A stretch of 64,000 nt of DNA from Hymenobacter psoromatis. GTDB taxonomy: Bacteria; Bacteroidota; Bacteroidia; Cytophagales; Hymenobacteraceae. Below are positions 36,111 through 43,879 of the stretch, piece after piece; the stretch's first letter is position 1; each line of letters begins with the position of its first letter. Made by a program: the position numbers and the translations under genes. The stretch is from NCBI RefSeq assembly GCF_020012125.1, contig NZ_JAIFAG010000001.1, positions 3,472,001-3,536,000 of the forward strand, written 5' to 3'. The notes beneath the pieces are model-generated. The model saw only the letters and a list, made by a program, of their open reading frames with translations, ran no database searches and was not told where the DNA came from.

Positions 36111-37181
36111 TTATTCCGGCACGGCCAGTGGCAGCAGCAGGTGCTCGGTGTAGGGTATGCCGCGCGAGGGATAGCAGGTGATATCCACCGCCACCTGCCG
36201 CAGGCCGGCATCGAACCAAGGCTGCGCGTAGAGGCGGCCGGCCCCGGCCGGGGCGGTAGGCAGCCGGCGCAGCATGCGCCCGGTTTGCGGGTCGCTGACC
36301 ACCACGGCCAGCTGCGCCCCGCGGGGGTAGCGCGCCACCGGAATGGTCAGAAACGCCGCGCCCGCCGCCGTCATCCCCGGCCAGATGGGCCGCAGCTTAC
36401 TGTATGCCAGCCACTGCTGGCGCAGTAGCACCGGCGGGTCCTCGGCGGGCTCGCCCTCGGCCACTATCTGGTAGAGGTACTGGCCGGGCGCGGGCAGCGT
36501 ATCCTGGATGGCGTAGGCGGCGCGGCGGCGGCCGAAGGTGTCGTAGCGCAGCTCGACGCGCGCCACTTCGCGGGCCCGAAACTCGTGCAATTCGCGGCGC
36601 AGCACCCGGCAGGCGCGAACTGCGGTGAGCGAGTCGGGCACCTCCCAGCTCAGGCTCACTACCCGGCTCATGGCGGGTAGGCCCTGGGGCACGGCGGGCG
36701 GCGCAGCCACTGGCAGCCCGCGCGCGCGCCCACTCACTTGCAGCGTGAAGGTGCAGTAATCCTTCAGGTAGCCGTCCACGTCGAGCAGGTAGGGCTGACC
36801 AGCGCGCAGGTTGGGCAGCGGCACAAATAGGTCGTCCTGCGTGCCCAGCGAGGTACACGACAAGATGCGGTAGGTAGCGGGCTGGCAAGGCGTACCCGTG
36901 AGCACTACCAGCTGCACGCCGCGCACGTCGCGGCAGCGCTGCCCCCCAATGTTCACGTAGTAGGTGCCCGCCGTGGCCGGCCGAAACTCAAACCACTGGT
37001 CGTTGTGGTACTCAATGCACTTGCCGGTCAGGCGCTCATCCACGCAGTTGCGCTGCACGGTGCAGCCCACGGTGCTGGAGGTAATAGTTTCCTCCGCTTG
37101 TAACACGCGGCGGTTTTCAATGTTGTCATTGGCGACCTGGGCGTGGGCGGCTGCGAGAACACACAGCAAAAAGAACGTCAT
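36111..37181 (-). CDS. Exported protein of unknown function, start within a repeat
   Basis: 356 residues from ATG 37181 (MTFFLLCVLAAAHAQVAN). A longer reading from 37262 is only the translation of the palindromic repeat (MLSLSKHLGRI...) and is rejected. A Cys-rich first domain (residues 30-160, with CTVQRNCVDERLTGKC and IGGQRCRDVRG) has the look of a secreted beta-sandwich, and residues 170-356 look like fibronectin/immunoglobulin-type strands (VVSLSWEVPDSLTAVRACRV, PGQYLYQIVAEGEP). No T9SS tail and no enzyme motif. It lies downstream of ccmE across a family A repeat. Unusually, the ATG itself lies in the repeat's left arm, so the repeat may have supplied the translation start. Confidence 0.75.
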   Translation of the reverse strand: MTFFLLCVLAAAHAQVANDNIENRRVLQAEETITSSTVGCTVQRNCVDERLTGKCIEYHNDQWFEFRPATAGTYYVNIGGQRCRDVRGVQLVVLTGTPCQPATYRILSCTSLGTQDDLFVPLPNLRAGQPYLLDVDGYLKDYCTFTLQVSGRARGLPVAAPPAVPQGLPAMSRVVSLSWEVPDSLTAVRACRVLRRELHEFRAREVARVELRYDTFGRRRAAYAIQDTLPAPGQYLYQIVAEGEPAEDPPVLLRQQWLAYSKLRPIWPGMTAAGAAFLTIPVARYPRGAQLAVVVSDPQTGRMLRRLPTAPAGAGRLYAQPWFDAGLRQVAVDITCYPSRGIPYTEHLLLPLAVPE

Positions 37182-37272
37182 GCTGAGCTTATCGAAGCAT
37201 CTTGGTCGTATCGTTGGACAAACCCACTTGATACGACCAAGATGCTTCGATAAGCTCAGCATGACGTTCTTT
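37170..37272. repeat. 43-bp perfect inverted repeat, family A
   Basis: The left arm 37170-37212 (AAAGAACGTCATGCTGAGC...) and right arm 37230-37272 are exact complements with a 17-nt spacer. The repeat fills the gap between ccmE and the exported protein gene and includes that gene's ATG (CAT at 37179-37181). Confidence 0.88.
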
Positions 37273-37287
37273 CTAAAGCTACGCCGG

Positions 37288-37728
37288 CTAGTTGTTCATG
37301 GCCGTGGCGGGCGGGCCGGTTTTGCCTAGGTCCTTCTCCACATATTTGCTGGGGCACTTGGTCAGAATCTGGTCGGCTTCAAACACACCATTCTTCATCG
37401 CGCCCACGATGACTACCTGCTCCGACTTGTCCAGGTCCTGGGGCTGCGGGTTGCGGTACACCACGCGCTGGGCCACGTGCAGCGTATCTACCAGCGTGAA
37501 GGCAAAATAGTTAGGATTTACTACTGGGTCATATTCCAGGCCCACGGGGCGCTTGTCGGCATCGCGGGGAAGGGTACCCACTATGTGGACCTTGCCCGTA
37601 TTGCCGGCCGCTGCCTGCTGCCGGGCCACGGTGAAGGTCGAATACGAGCTGGCATCCGACATAGTGCTGATAATAATACCCACCGCCGCCGCAATAACGA
37701 CCAGCATAAAGATGTGCGATTTTTTCAT
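37288..37728 (-). CDS. ccmE: Cytochrome c maturation protein CcmE, CxxxY variant
   Basis: 146 residues from ATG 37728. One N-terminal membrane helix (MLVVIAAAVGIIISTM) is followed by the OB-fold haem chaperone domain (GKVHIVGTLPRDADKRP, EQVVIVGAMKNGVFEADQIL). The haem-binding site reads KCPSKY, with C125 and Y129, instead of the HxxxY of the classic CcmE. This CxxxY form is known from other bacteria and archaea with reduced Ccm sets. It carries haem from CcmC to CcmF. It lies 15 bp after ccmD in the ccmC-ccmD-ccmE order. Confidence 0.93.
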   Translation of the reverse strand: MKKSHIFMLVVIAAAVGIIISTMSDASSYSTFTVARQQAAAGNTGKVHIVGTLPRDADKRPVGLEYDPVVNPNYFAFTLVDTLHVAQRVVYRNPQPQDLDKSEQVVIVGAMKNGVFEADQILTKCPSKYVEKDLGKTGPPATAMNN

Positions 37729-37743
37729 AAGATTACCCTAAAA

Positions 37744-38016
37744 TTACGACCGTTCCTGCACTTCCCGCTCCAGGCGGCTCACCTTGCGGTCGAGGCGCAC
37801 CAGGTACAACAACAGGCCGCTCAAAATAATGACAATAACGAGCACCACCACGTAGATTTTTCCGCTCTGGCGGAGGGCATCAGCCATTTCGGGCTGGTCG
37901 GTGCCGGGGGCTTGGGCTAGGGCCGCGCTGGCCAGTAGCAGCAGGGGTAGCAGCAAGGCCAGGCCGCGATTAAGCCAGCTGTTTCGCATCGGGTTTTTCA
38001 TCGAATTGTTGTTCAT
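37744..38016 (-). CDS. ccmD: CcmD-like small membrane protein
   Basis: 90 residues from ATG 38016; ATGs at 38001 and 37989 are also possible, the last giving the neatest signal (MRNSWLNRGLALLLPLLLL). It has an N-terminal signal-like helix, a short linker, then one membrane helix (IYVVVLVIVIILSGLLLYLV) and a charged tail (RLDRKVSRLEREVQERS) likely to be coiled-coil. CcmD assists CcmC in passing haem to CcmE. The start overlaps the end of ccmC by up to 47 bp, so translation is coupled. Identity rests on place as much as on sequence. Confidence 0.78.
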   Translation of the reverse strand: MNNNSMKNPMRNSWLNRGLALLLPLLLLASAALAQAPGTDQPEMADALRQSGKIYVVVLVIVIILSGLLLYLVRLDRKVSRLEREVQERS

Positions 38017-38665
38017 CTAGTTTCTCCTGCACGAAAGCCAGGCGGCAAGCCACTTCGGTAATCCAGACGCCGAGCAGCGTCCAGCCGATAACGGCGGGGT
38101 AGAATACCATGCGCATAGCGCTGTCAAGGTCGTATTTGCTGAAGCCAGGGTTGCCGCCCATGCCGGGGTGCAGCGATGCCGAGGCCAACCGGGGCATAAT
38201 AAAGAGCAGCGGAATGAGCGCTGCGAACGCAAAAATATTATAAATCGCCGAGAGCCGGGCCCGCTGCTGCTCGTCCTGCACCGCGCCGCGCAGCACCAGG
38301 TAGGCCGCGTAGATGAGCATGGTCACGGCCGCGCCGTTGAGCTTCACGTCGGTCGTCCACCAGGTGCCCCAGGTGTAGCGCGCCCACAGGCTACCCGTCA
38401 ATAAGCCCAAGACGCCCAGCAAGATACCCGTCTTGGCCGACTCGTGGGCCAGGATATCCAGCCGCGGGCTGGGGTTACGCAGGTAACGAATGGAATTCAC
38501 CACCGAAGCCGACAGGATAATCGTCATCCCGAACCACATCGGCACGTGGAAGTACAGGTTGCGCTCCGTCTCATTGAGGATGGCCAGGCGTGGCACGTGG
38601 CCTAGCAGGCCCATCACCGCCGTGTAGAGCAGCAGCCCGATGGTTAGATATTTCCACCATTTCAT
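37970..38665 (-). CDS. ccmC: Cytochrome c maturation haem transfer protein CcmC
   Basis: 231 residues from ATG 38665, with six membrane helices. The tryptophan-rich haem motif reads WGTWWTTDVKLNGAA, slightly changed from the usual WGTWWxWD, and flanking family phrases are RNLYFHVPMWFGM and FNVP-like segments. CcmC loads haem onto CcmE at the periplasmic face. The His of HVPMWF and a later His (SLHPG) are candidates for the axial ligands. The cytoplasmic tail is acidic (EKLDEQQFDEKPDAKQLA). First of ccmC-ccmD-ccmE; a family A repeat precedes it. Confidence 0.93.
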   Translation of the reverse strand: MKWWKYLTIGLLLYTAVMGLLGHVPRLAILNETERNLYFHVPMWFGMTIILSASVVNSIRYLRNPSPRLDILAHESAKTGILLGVLGLLTGSLWARYTWGTWWTTDVKLNGAAVTMLIYAAYLVLRGAVQDEQQRARLSAIYNIFAFAALIPLLFIMPRLASASLHPGMGGNPGFSKYDLDSAMRMVFYPAVIGWTLLGVWITEVACRLAFVQEKLDEQQFDEKPDAKQLA

Positions 38666-38719
38666 AGGTAATGGGTAATTAGGTAATGGGTAATGTCGCT
38701 TTCAGGGGTTCGCCAGGCC

Positions 38720-38807
38720 GTCATGCTGAACCTGTCGAAGCAGCTCTACCGCTTCGTTGGATGGCTCGGATGAAGCGGTCGAGATGCTTCGACAAGCTCA
38801 GCATGAC
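38720..38807. repeat. 36-bp imperfect inverted repeat, family A
   Basis: The left arm 38720-38755 (GTCATGCTGAACCTGTCGAAG...) and right arm 38772-38807 pair with 4 mismatches in 36, around a 16-nt spacer. It lies between the small methyltransferase and ccmC. The right arm carries GAGATGCTTCGACAAGCTCA, closest to the 13105 copy. Confidence 0.8.
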
Positions 38808-38846
38808 GACCGATTCCTACACTGCTTACTGATGTAAAAAAGTTGA

Positions 38847-39467
38847 TTACCCCAGCAAAGTTCGGGCTACCACGCCAAAGAGCGGGTCGCCGTACTTCGG
38901 CCGGTTGGCAAATACCTCCGCCGGCCCAAAGCCAGCAGCGGCAAAATACTGCTTCACCAAGGCGGCGTGGCCCGCGTCATCGAGCGCCTGCCAAGCATAC
39001 ACAGCCTTATCAGGGAAGCAGCGGTTGGAAAACGTGACGACCAGCGGCGCGCCCGGCCGCAGCACCCGCGCCAGCTCCGCGAACACCTCGGCCGGCCGCG
39101 TCAGGTACTGCACCGATACGCAGATGCCGGCCCCGTCGAACTCATCGGTGCCATAAGGGAGGGTAGGGTTTTGGTTGAGGTCCTGCACTTGGCGCTCAGT
39201 CAGGCGCGGGTTGGCGGCCAGCTCGCGGGCGTTCATGCCTAGGCCGGCCACGCGGGGGTAGGCGATTTCGGCGGGCAGGTGGCTAACCCAGCTGCTCATC
39301 AAATCCAGCACGGCCCCACCGGGCGGCAAAAACTGCCGGTAAAGCTGCGTCACGGCGGCCACGGCCGCCGGGTCGATGTGTGTTACCAGGCGCTCGAAGC
39401 GGTAGAATTCGTTATCGGGCGCTTCGTCGTGGCGGGCGAAAGCCTGCGGAGGCAAATCATTTAACAT
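38847..39467 (-). CDS. SAM-dependent methyltransferase-like protein
   Basis: 206 residues from ATG 39467. The fold is that of class I methyltransferases, but motif I is a divergent VLDLMSSWVSHLP, lacking the GxGxG glycines. Motif II/III-like AGLGMNARELAANPRL and motif IV-like FDGAGICVSVQYLTRPAEVF follow. This variant (LDLxSSWxSH) is a recognised subgroup also found in cyanobacteria. Function unknown. It sits between ccmB and ccmC on the same strand, and its first codons lie in the left arm of an AT-rich inverted repeat. Confidence 0.75.
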   Translation of the reverse strand: MLNDLPPQAFARHDEAPDNEFYRFERLVTHIDPAAVAAVTQLYRQFLPPGGAVLDLMSSWVSHLPAEIAYPRVAGLGMNARELAANPRLTERQVQDLNQNPTLPYGTDEFDGAGICVSVQYLTRPAEVFAELARVLRPGAPLVVTFSNRCFPDKAVYAWQALDDAGHAALVKQYFAAAGFGPAEVFANRPKYGDPLFGVVARTLLG

Positions 39468-39567
39468 TTATCAATTATCATTTAACAGCTAATCAATTAT
39501 CAAGCAATAACAAGCAATCAACAACCTTCAAAAAGCTGTTAAATGATAAATATTAATTGTTAAATGA
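39457..39567. repeat. 34-bp imperfect inverted repeat around a start codon
   Basis: The left arm 39457-39490 (TCATTTAACATTTATCAATT...) and right arm 39534-39567 (...AATTGTTAAATGA) pair over most of 34 bp, perfectly over the inner 15. The ATG of the methyltransferase (39465-39467) lies in the left arm. The right arm ends one base from the ccmB stop. Confidence 0.6.
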
Positions 39568-39568
39568 C

Positions 39569-40246
39569 TTAGCTGCGCCACAAGAAAGGAAACAACAGAT
39601 AAGACACCGCACCCACGATAAAGTTCAGCGCCACCAGCGTAATCAAGGTGCTTTGGCTGGCTTCCCAAGGCAGGCCGTCGAGGGCGTTTTTGCTGACTTT
39701 CACCACCAGTAGCAGCACCGGCACCAGCACCGGCAGGCCCAGCACGGCCAGCAGCGTGCCGCCTCCACCCTGCCCCGCCCGCGCCGCGATGCCCGCCACC
39801 AGCGTCAGGGACGAAGCCAGGCTCACCGCCCCCAGCGCAATGCTGAGTGCGTACAAGGGCCAGTCTTGCACCGGGTTGCCGAGCAGCAGCGTGTAAAGCA
39901 GCAGCCCCGGCACCGCCAACGCCAACAGCAGCAGGGCATTATAGAGAATTTTGGCGAGCACCACGGCCTCGGGCCGCGCCACGGTGTAGTAGTATAGCCG
40001 CAGGCCCGCCGACTCCTGCGCTAGCCCGCGCCCGGCCGCGCCCAGCGCCGCAAACAACAGAATGACCCAAAATAGCGCGTTCCAGGCCGGCGCGGGCGGT
40101 GGCCCGCCCCGAAAACTGAAGCTGAGGTAGCTCACGTACACCGTGCCGCCTACGTAGAGCAGCAGCCCCGCCAGCGCGCTCCGCTGCCGCCACTCCAGGC
40201 GCAGGTCTTTCAGCAGCAATAGCCAGATTTCGGCGGGTAGGGACAC
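39569..40246 (-). CDS. ccmB: Haem exporter permease CcmB
   Basis: 225 residues from GTG 40246 (no ATG in the N-terminal region). Six membrane helices, with the family features EIWLLLLKDLRLEWRQRSAL at the start, FAALGAAGRGLAQESAGLR after helix 2 and YYYTVARPEAVVLAKILYN. CcmB is the permease of the CcmAB ABC complex that releases haem-loaded CcmE. The ATPase ccmA is not in the window. It lies upstream of the methyltransferase and ccmC on the same strand, with an inverted repeat in between. Confidence 0.92.
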   Translation of the reverse strand: MSLPAEIWLLLLKDLRLEWRQRSALAGLLLYVGGTVYVSYLSFSFRGGPPPAPAWNALFWVILLFAALGAAGRGLAQESAGLRLYYYTVARPEAVVLAKILYNALLLLALAVPGLLLYTLLLGNPVQDWPLYALSIALGAVSLASSLTLVAGIAARAGQGGGGTLLAVLGLPVLVPVLLLVVKVSKNALDGLPWEASQSTLITLVALNFIVGAVSYLLFPFLWRS

Positions 40247-40261
40247 GGGGGTAAAAGTAAT

Positions 40262-40367
40262 GGGTAGGGAAATTAATATCAGGGTACTAAAAGAACGTCA
40301 TGCTTCCTCGCGGTATGCCAGATGAGCATGACGTTCTTTTAGTACCCCGATATTAATTTCCCTACCC
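40262..40367. repeat. Composite 42-bp inverted repeat containing a family A end
   Basis: The left arm 40262-40303 (GGGTAGGGAAATTAATATCA...) and right arm 40326-40367 pair with a single mismatch in 42. The inner part, AAAAGAACGTCATGC and its complement, is the family A terminus without the GATGCTTC part; the outer AT-rich part is unrelated. It fills the gap between the big propeller/barrel gene and ccmB. Confidence 0.82.
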
Positions 40368-40369
40368 CC

Positions 40370-43300
40370 TTAAAAGTCGTGGCCTAGTGTGAAATAAGGC
40401 TTGGGCTTGGAGGTCATGTAGTTTTCGCGGGCCCAGGCCAAGTCAAATTTTGTGTAGAAGCCCAGCATGGTGGTACGCACGCCCACGCCGTAGCCCATCA
40501 GGATGGGATTGCTGAAATTGGTAACAGTGCCGGAGAAGATGTTGCCGCTACCCCCGAAGTTGATGGTGTTGTTGGAGTTGTTCTCCCCGAAGGGGTTGGT
40601 GCCGTTGTAAGCCGTGCCCGCGTCGAAAAAGCCGATGAACTGCAGGTTGCGGAAAAAGCCCGAGTAAATAGGACGGTTGGCGAAGTACTGCACAATGGGA
40701 AAGCGCAATTCACTGTTAAACAGCACATAGCGCGAGCCGGTGCGCGTGCTCAGGTCGAAGCCCCGCAAATTGGTCACGAACTGCTGGTAGAACGTGGTGG
40801 TGGGGTCGGCCACGGCCTGGCCGGCGGGCACTAGCAGCTGCTGGTCGGCGTAGGTCTGGTTCACCCAGTTGTCCATGCCGCCGATACGGAAAACCTCCGG
40901 GTTGGCCCCCGACTGCGCCTTGCCAAAAAACTGCCCGTAGCTGACGCGGTTAGCCCAGACTATCTGGCGGTGAATTTTCTGGTAGTGGCGCAGGTCTATA
41001 TAAAACTTGCCGAAGTTATTGGTATTGCTCGCCACATCGTTCATCTGCAAAATTCCCACCTTCATGCGCGTGCCCACCAGCATATTTACGCCCGTGGCCC
41101 GTGAGTTATCGAATACTAGCTCGGCATTGTAACCCAGGTAGTTGCGGGTCTGGTCGTACTCCGTAGTGGCGGTGCCAGTGAGCGAGCGCGAGATGTTATC
41201 GTAGCGCGGGCCACCGCGCAGACTCAGGCTGCGGGTGATGGGGTAGGAAATGGTAGGCGCAATGTTGTGGCGGCCGTAGCGCAACAGCTGGCCCGTACCA
41301 TCGGGGTCGAAGAAATACGCCTGCTTCTGGTAAGCAATCGTCCAGTCCACGCGCTGCGTCACGTTCGTGTATGACACATTGATGTTGCTGGTGCGCAAGT
41401 CGAGCTTCCCAAAAATACTGGCCTGAAAGCGGTGATTCTCAAAGGCATCCGCCAAATTGGCCTGCAACGACAGCCCGAAGCCCAACAGTGGGTCGATGGC
41501 AATGCCCGTCACCAGGTTGTCGGCCATAAAGCGCGTATCGTAGCGGTAGGGGCCCGTGATGGTTGGGGTCATGATGCGAGTTTTAGCCAGCGGCGCGGGC
41601 TTGGCGCTAGGGCTGCGCCGGGGCCGCACCGGCGCTACGTCCTCGTCTTCTTCAAACTGATAGTTGTTAGGGTTGAGGGGCGCGGTGCTGCTACGTTTGG
41701 TCGGGGCCGCCGCTGTAGTGGCGGCAGGCGTAGTGGCCGCCGGGGTTGTCGTGGCGGGAGCCGCGTTTGTCAACGGCGCGGTCGCCGGGGCGGTAGTGGC
41801 AGCAGTAGCCTTAGTAGCCGCCGAGTCGGCCGCCGTGAGGGGGGTAGGCACCACAGCGGCGGGCCGCGGGGCCGGCCGCACCGGGGCGGGGGCGGGCCGC
41901 GAGCGCGACTCCAGAATCTGCTGGCGGGCCGTTTTGCCCAGGGTCAGGTTGGCAGGCAGCGGAAACTGAGGGTAGAGGTACAGCAGGTCGCGGGCCTGCA
42001 CCTGGGCCGAGAAAGCCAAGGCACCAGAGGCCGCGTTGTAGTCAAAATCCTGCATGTTGGTGGCAAAGCTGCTCTCCGGCTGGTGCTGCCCGGTTTTGCG
42101 CGAGTAGCGGTACAGCCCCCGAATGCCGTTTTCTTCGCCCAAATACAAAATCTCGTCATCAGACAGCGGCCGGGGCCGGGTTTCATTCGAGATGGTGCTC
42201 ACGAGCGGCTCGATGGGCACGGCGCGCCCGTCGAGATGGTACACAAACAAGTCGTAGTTATTCACCACGTTCGGGAACGTGGCCGGCCGGGTCCGCCCCG
42301 TCGAGTCGAGGTAGCGGTTCGAGCTGAACACCACCTCCTGGCCACTAGGCAGAAATACCGCCTGCTGGTCGTCGAAGAGGTCGTCGGTGAGCTTTTCGGG
42401 CTGCCGGCTGCCGGCCCGCAGCAGGTAAATATCGTTTTGACCATTGCGCACGCCCGTGAAAACCAGCGCCTTACCATCGGCCGAGTAGCTCATATCCAGC
42501 ACCTGCTCGTAGGGCGCGAACACGGTAGCCGGCTGGCGCAGCCGAATGGCCCCGCGCAAGCGGTCGAGCACGTTCAGGCCCGTGGCATTGTGCAGGTGCA
42601 GCGCCATGCGGCCGTGCAGCATCTCGGCCACGGCCAGCTGCGAGTTGCCACGCCAGGCCAGCACCGGCAGGCGGGTTTCTATCTGCTGGTCGCGGGTGCG
42701 GTAGCCGCCGTTGAGGATGGTGTGGCGGTGCGAACCGTCACGGTTCACGACCACCACCCGGTAGCGGCCCTGCTCGTTGGCGGCGTAGGCCAGGTGCTGG
42801 CCGTCGGGGCTGAACACGGGCTGCGAGAACACGTCGAGGCCGCGCTTATTAGCCGTGCTGAGGCGGTTAGCCTCGGTGGGCACTACCAGCGTGGCCAGGC
42901 CTTCGCCCTTGTTGATATCGCGGTAGTAGCCAATCCAGTTGCGCAGAAACACCTTGTACGGCACGTTCAGCGACGATGAGATGCCCACCTCCACGTCGCG
43001 GGTAATGCGCGTCAGGTTCAGCACGTTCTGCACCGTGCCGTAGCCGTAGCGCTCCGCGATGTAGTTCCAGATGCTGTGGCCCGCCAAGCGCTGGTTACGC
43101 ACGAAAAACGGAGCCGTGCGGTTGCCGCTTGGGTATTCGCGCACCATGTCGCGCATGTAGGCGTCCATGTCCACGCTCCAGCCCTCGGCCGCGTAGGAAG
43201 AAGCCCCGCTGATAAACCAGTCGGGCAGCTGCAGCAGGTAGTTACTTTGCAGCACCTCGCGTAGCGAGCCGCCGTACATCATATCGTTGAGCAGCACCTG

Positions 43301-43738
43301 GGTTATCTGGTAGCTCAGCTCGCGCTTAAAATCGGTTTGGCGGCCCGTGAAGGCCACTTCCACCTTAGTTTGGCGCGTTAGCTGGGCCTCGCCGCCATTC
43401 ACCGAGTTGGCCACCGGCAGGCCGATGTTGCTCTGCCGCAGGTCGCCCACCGAATTATACAGCATGAGCGTGGTCTTGCTGTAGGGAAAATACCCCACCA
43501 GCGCCGTGATGCGCTGCAATTCCTGTTCGGCATACTCGGCCGTGCGGCGGGCGCTGGCCTCGCCGCCCTGGTAAAAGTAAACGTTGAAATTCTGGGTCGA
43601 GAATTCTTCCCAATTAAACTTCTTGTATTGAATCCGCACCCGGCCGAAGGGCTCCTGGGCCGTTTGGGCACGGGCCTCGGGCGCGAGCCCTACCCCCCAT
43701 AGTAGCAGTAGGAGCGCCCCAGCCCCCCGGCGGCGCAT
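40370..43738 (-). CDS. Peptidase-like / beta-propeller / outer-membrane beta-barrel fusion
   Basis: 1122 residues from ATG 43738 (a GTG at 43780 would place 14 residues before the signal MRRRGAGALLLLLWG). First, residues 30-290 resemble a gluzincin peptidase domain (LPDWFISGASSYAAEGWSVD), but HExxH is degenerate: RELSYQ stands in its place. Second, a TolB/WD40-like propeller at 300-600 (FSPDGQHLAYAANEQGRYRV, DMSYSADGKALVFTG). Third, a Pro/Ala/Thr-rich linker at about 620-700. Fourth, an Omp85-like barrel from about 735 to the end (GIAIDPLLGFGLSLQANLA, last residue Phe). Likely an outer-membrane assembly or export factor; role unknown. Promoter element TAGCTTTG at 43831. Confidence 0.8.
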   Translation of the reverse strand: MRRRGAGALLLLLWGVGLAPEARAQTAQEPFGRVRIQYKKFNWEEFSTQNFNVYFYQGGEASARRTAEYAEQELQRITALVGYFPYSKTTLMLYNSVGDLRQSNIGLPVANSVNGGEAQLTRQTKVEVAFTGRQTDFKRELSYQITQVLLNDMMYGGSLREVLQSNYLLQLPDWFISGASSYAAEGWSVDMDAYMRDMVREYPSGNRTAPFFVRNQRLAGHSIWNYIAERYGYGTVQNVLNLTRITRDVEVGISSSLNVPYKVFLRNWIGYYRDINKGEGLATLVVPTEANRLSTANKRGLDVFSQPVFSPDGQHLAYAANEQGRYRVVVVNRDGSHRHTILNGGYRTRDQQIETRLPVLAWRGNSQLAVAEMLHGRMALHLHNATGLNVLDRLRGAIRLRQPATVFAPYEQVLDMSYSADGKALVFTGVRNGQNDIYLLRAGSRQPEKLTDDLFDDQQAVFLPSGQEVVFSSNRYLDSTGRTRPATFPNVVNNYDLFVYHLDGRAVPIEPLVSTISNETRPRPLSDDEILYLGEENGIRGLYRYSRKTGQHQPESSFATNMQDFDYNAASGALAFSAQVQARDLLYLYPQFPLPANLTLGKTARQQILESRSRPAPAPVRPAPRPAAVVPTPLTAADSAATKATAATTAPATAPLTNAAPATTTPAATTPAATTAAAPTKRSSTAPLNPNNYQFEEDEDVAPVRPRRSPSAKPAPLAKTRIMTPTITGPYRYDTRFMADNLVTGIAIDPLLGFGLSLQANLADAFENHRFQASIFGKLDLRTSNINVSYTNVTQRVDWTIAYQKQAYFFDPDGTGQLLRYGRHNIAPTISYPITRSLSLRGGPRYDNISRSLTGTATTEYDQTRNYLGYNAELVFDNSRATGVNMLVGTRMKVGILQMNDVASNTNNFGKFYIDLRHYQKIHRQIVWANRVSYGQFFGKAQSGANPEVFRIGGMDNWVNQTYADQQLLVPAGQAVADPTTTFYQQFVTNLRGFDLSTRTGSRYVLFNSELRFPIVQYFANRPIYSGFFRNLQFIGFFDAGTAYNGTNPFGENNSNNTINFGGSGNIFSGTVTNFSNPILMGYGVGVRTTMLGFYTKFDLAWARENYMTSKPKPYFTLGHDF

Positions 43739-43830
43739 AAGTGAGCCGGCAGCCCGGCAGAAGGTAGAAAGAAAATTCACGGCAAGCAGGTCGGGGTTGG
43801 GGCGAAAAGGAGGGGTAGGCGGACAGTTTT

Positions 43831-43838
43831 CAAAGCTA
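43831..43838 (-). promoter_or_regulatory. Bacteroidota -7 element of the propeller/barrel gene
   Basis: The minus strand reads TAGCTTTG, exact TAnnTTTG. Leader about 85-90 nt to ATG 43738. Confidence 0.4.
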
Positions 43839-43879
43839 ACGTCGCACGGGGCGGGTCTGGTCTGAGACTAAGGTAAAAA

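Noticed and set aside
37182..37262. N-terminal extension of the exported protein (MLSLSKHLGRI...)
   Set aside because: It is the translation of a palindromic repeat; the signal peptide begins at the later ATG.
41432..42979. 515-codon open frame on the plus strand
   Set aside because: It is antisense to the propeller/barrel gene, has Arg/His/Gly-rich composition and no domain; long antisense frames are expected at this GC content.
43739..43780. Upstream GTG start for the propeller/barrel protein
   Set aside because: It would place 14 residues before a complete signal peptide.
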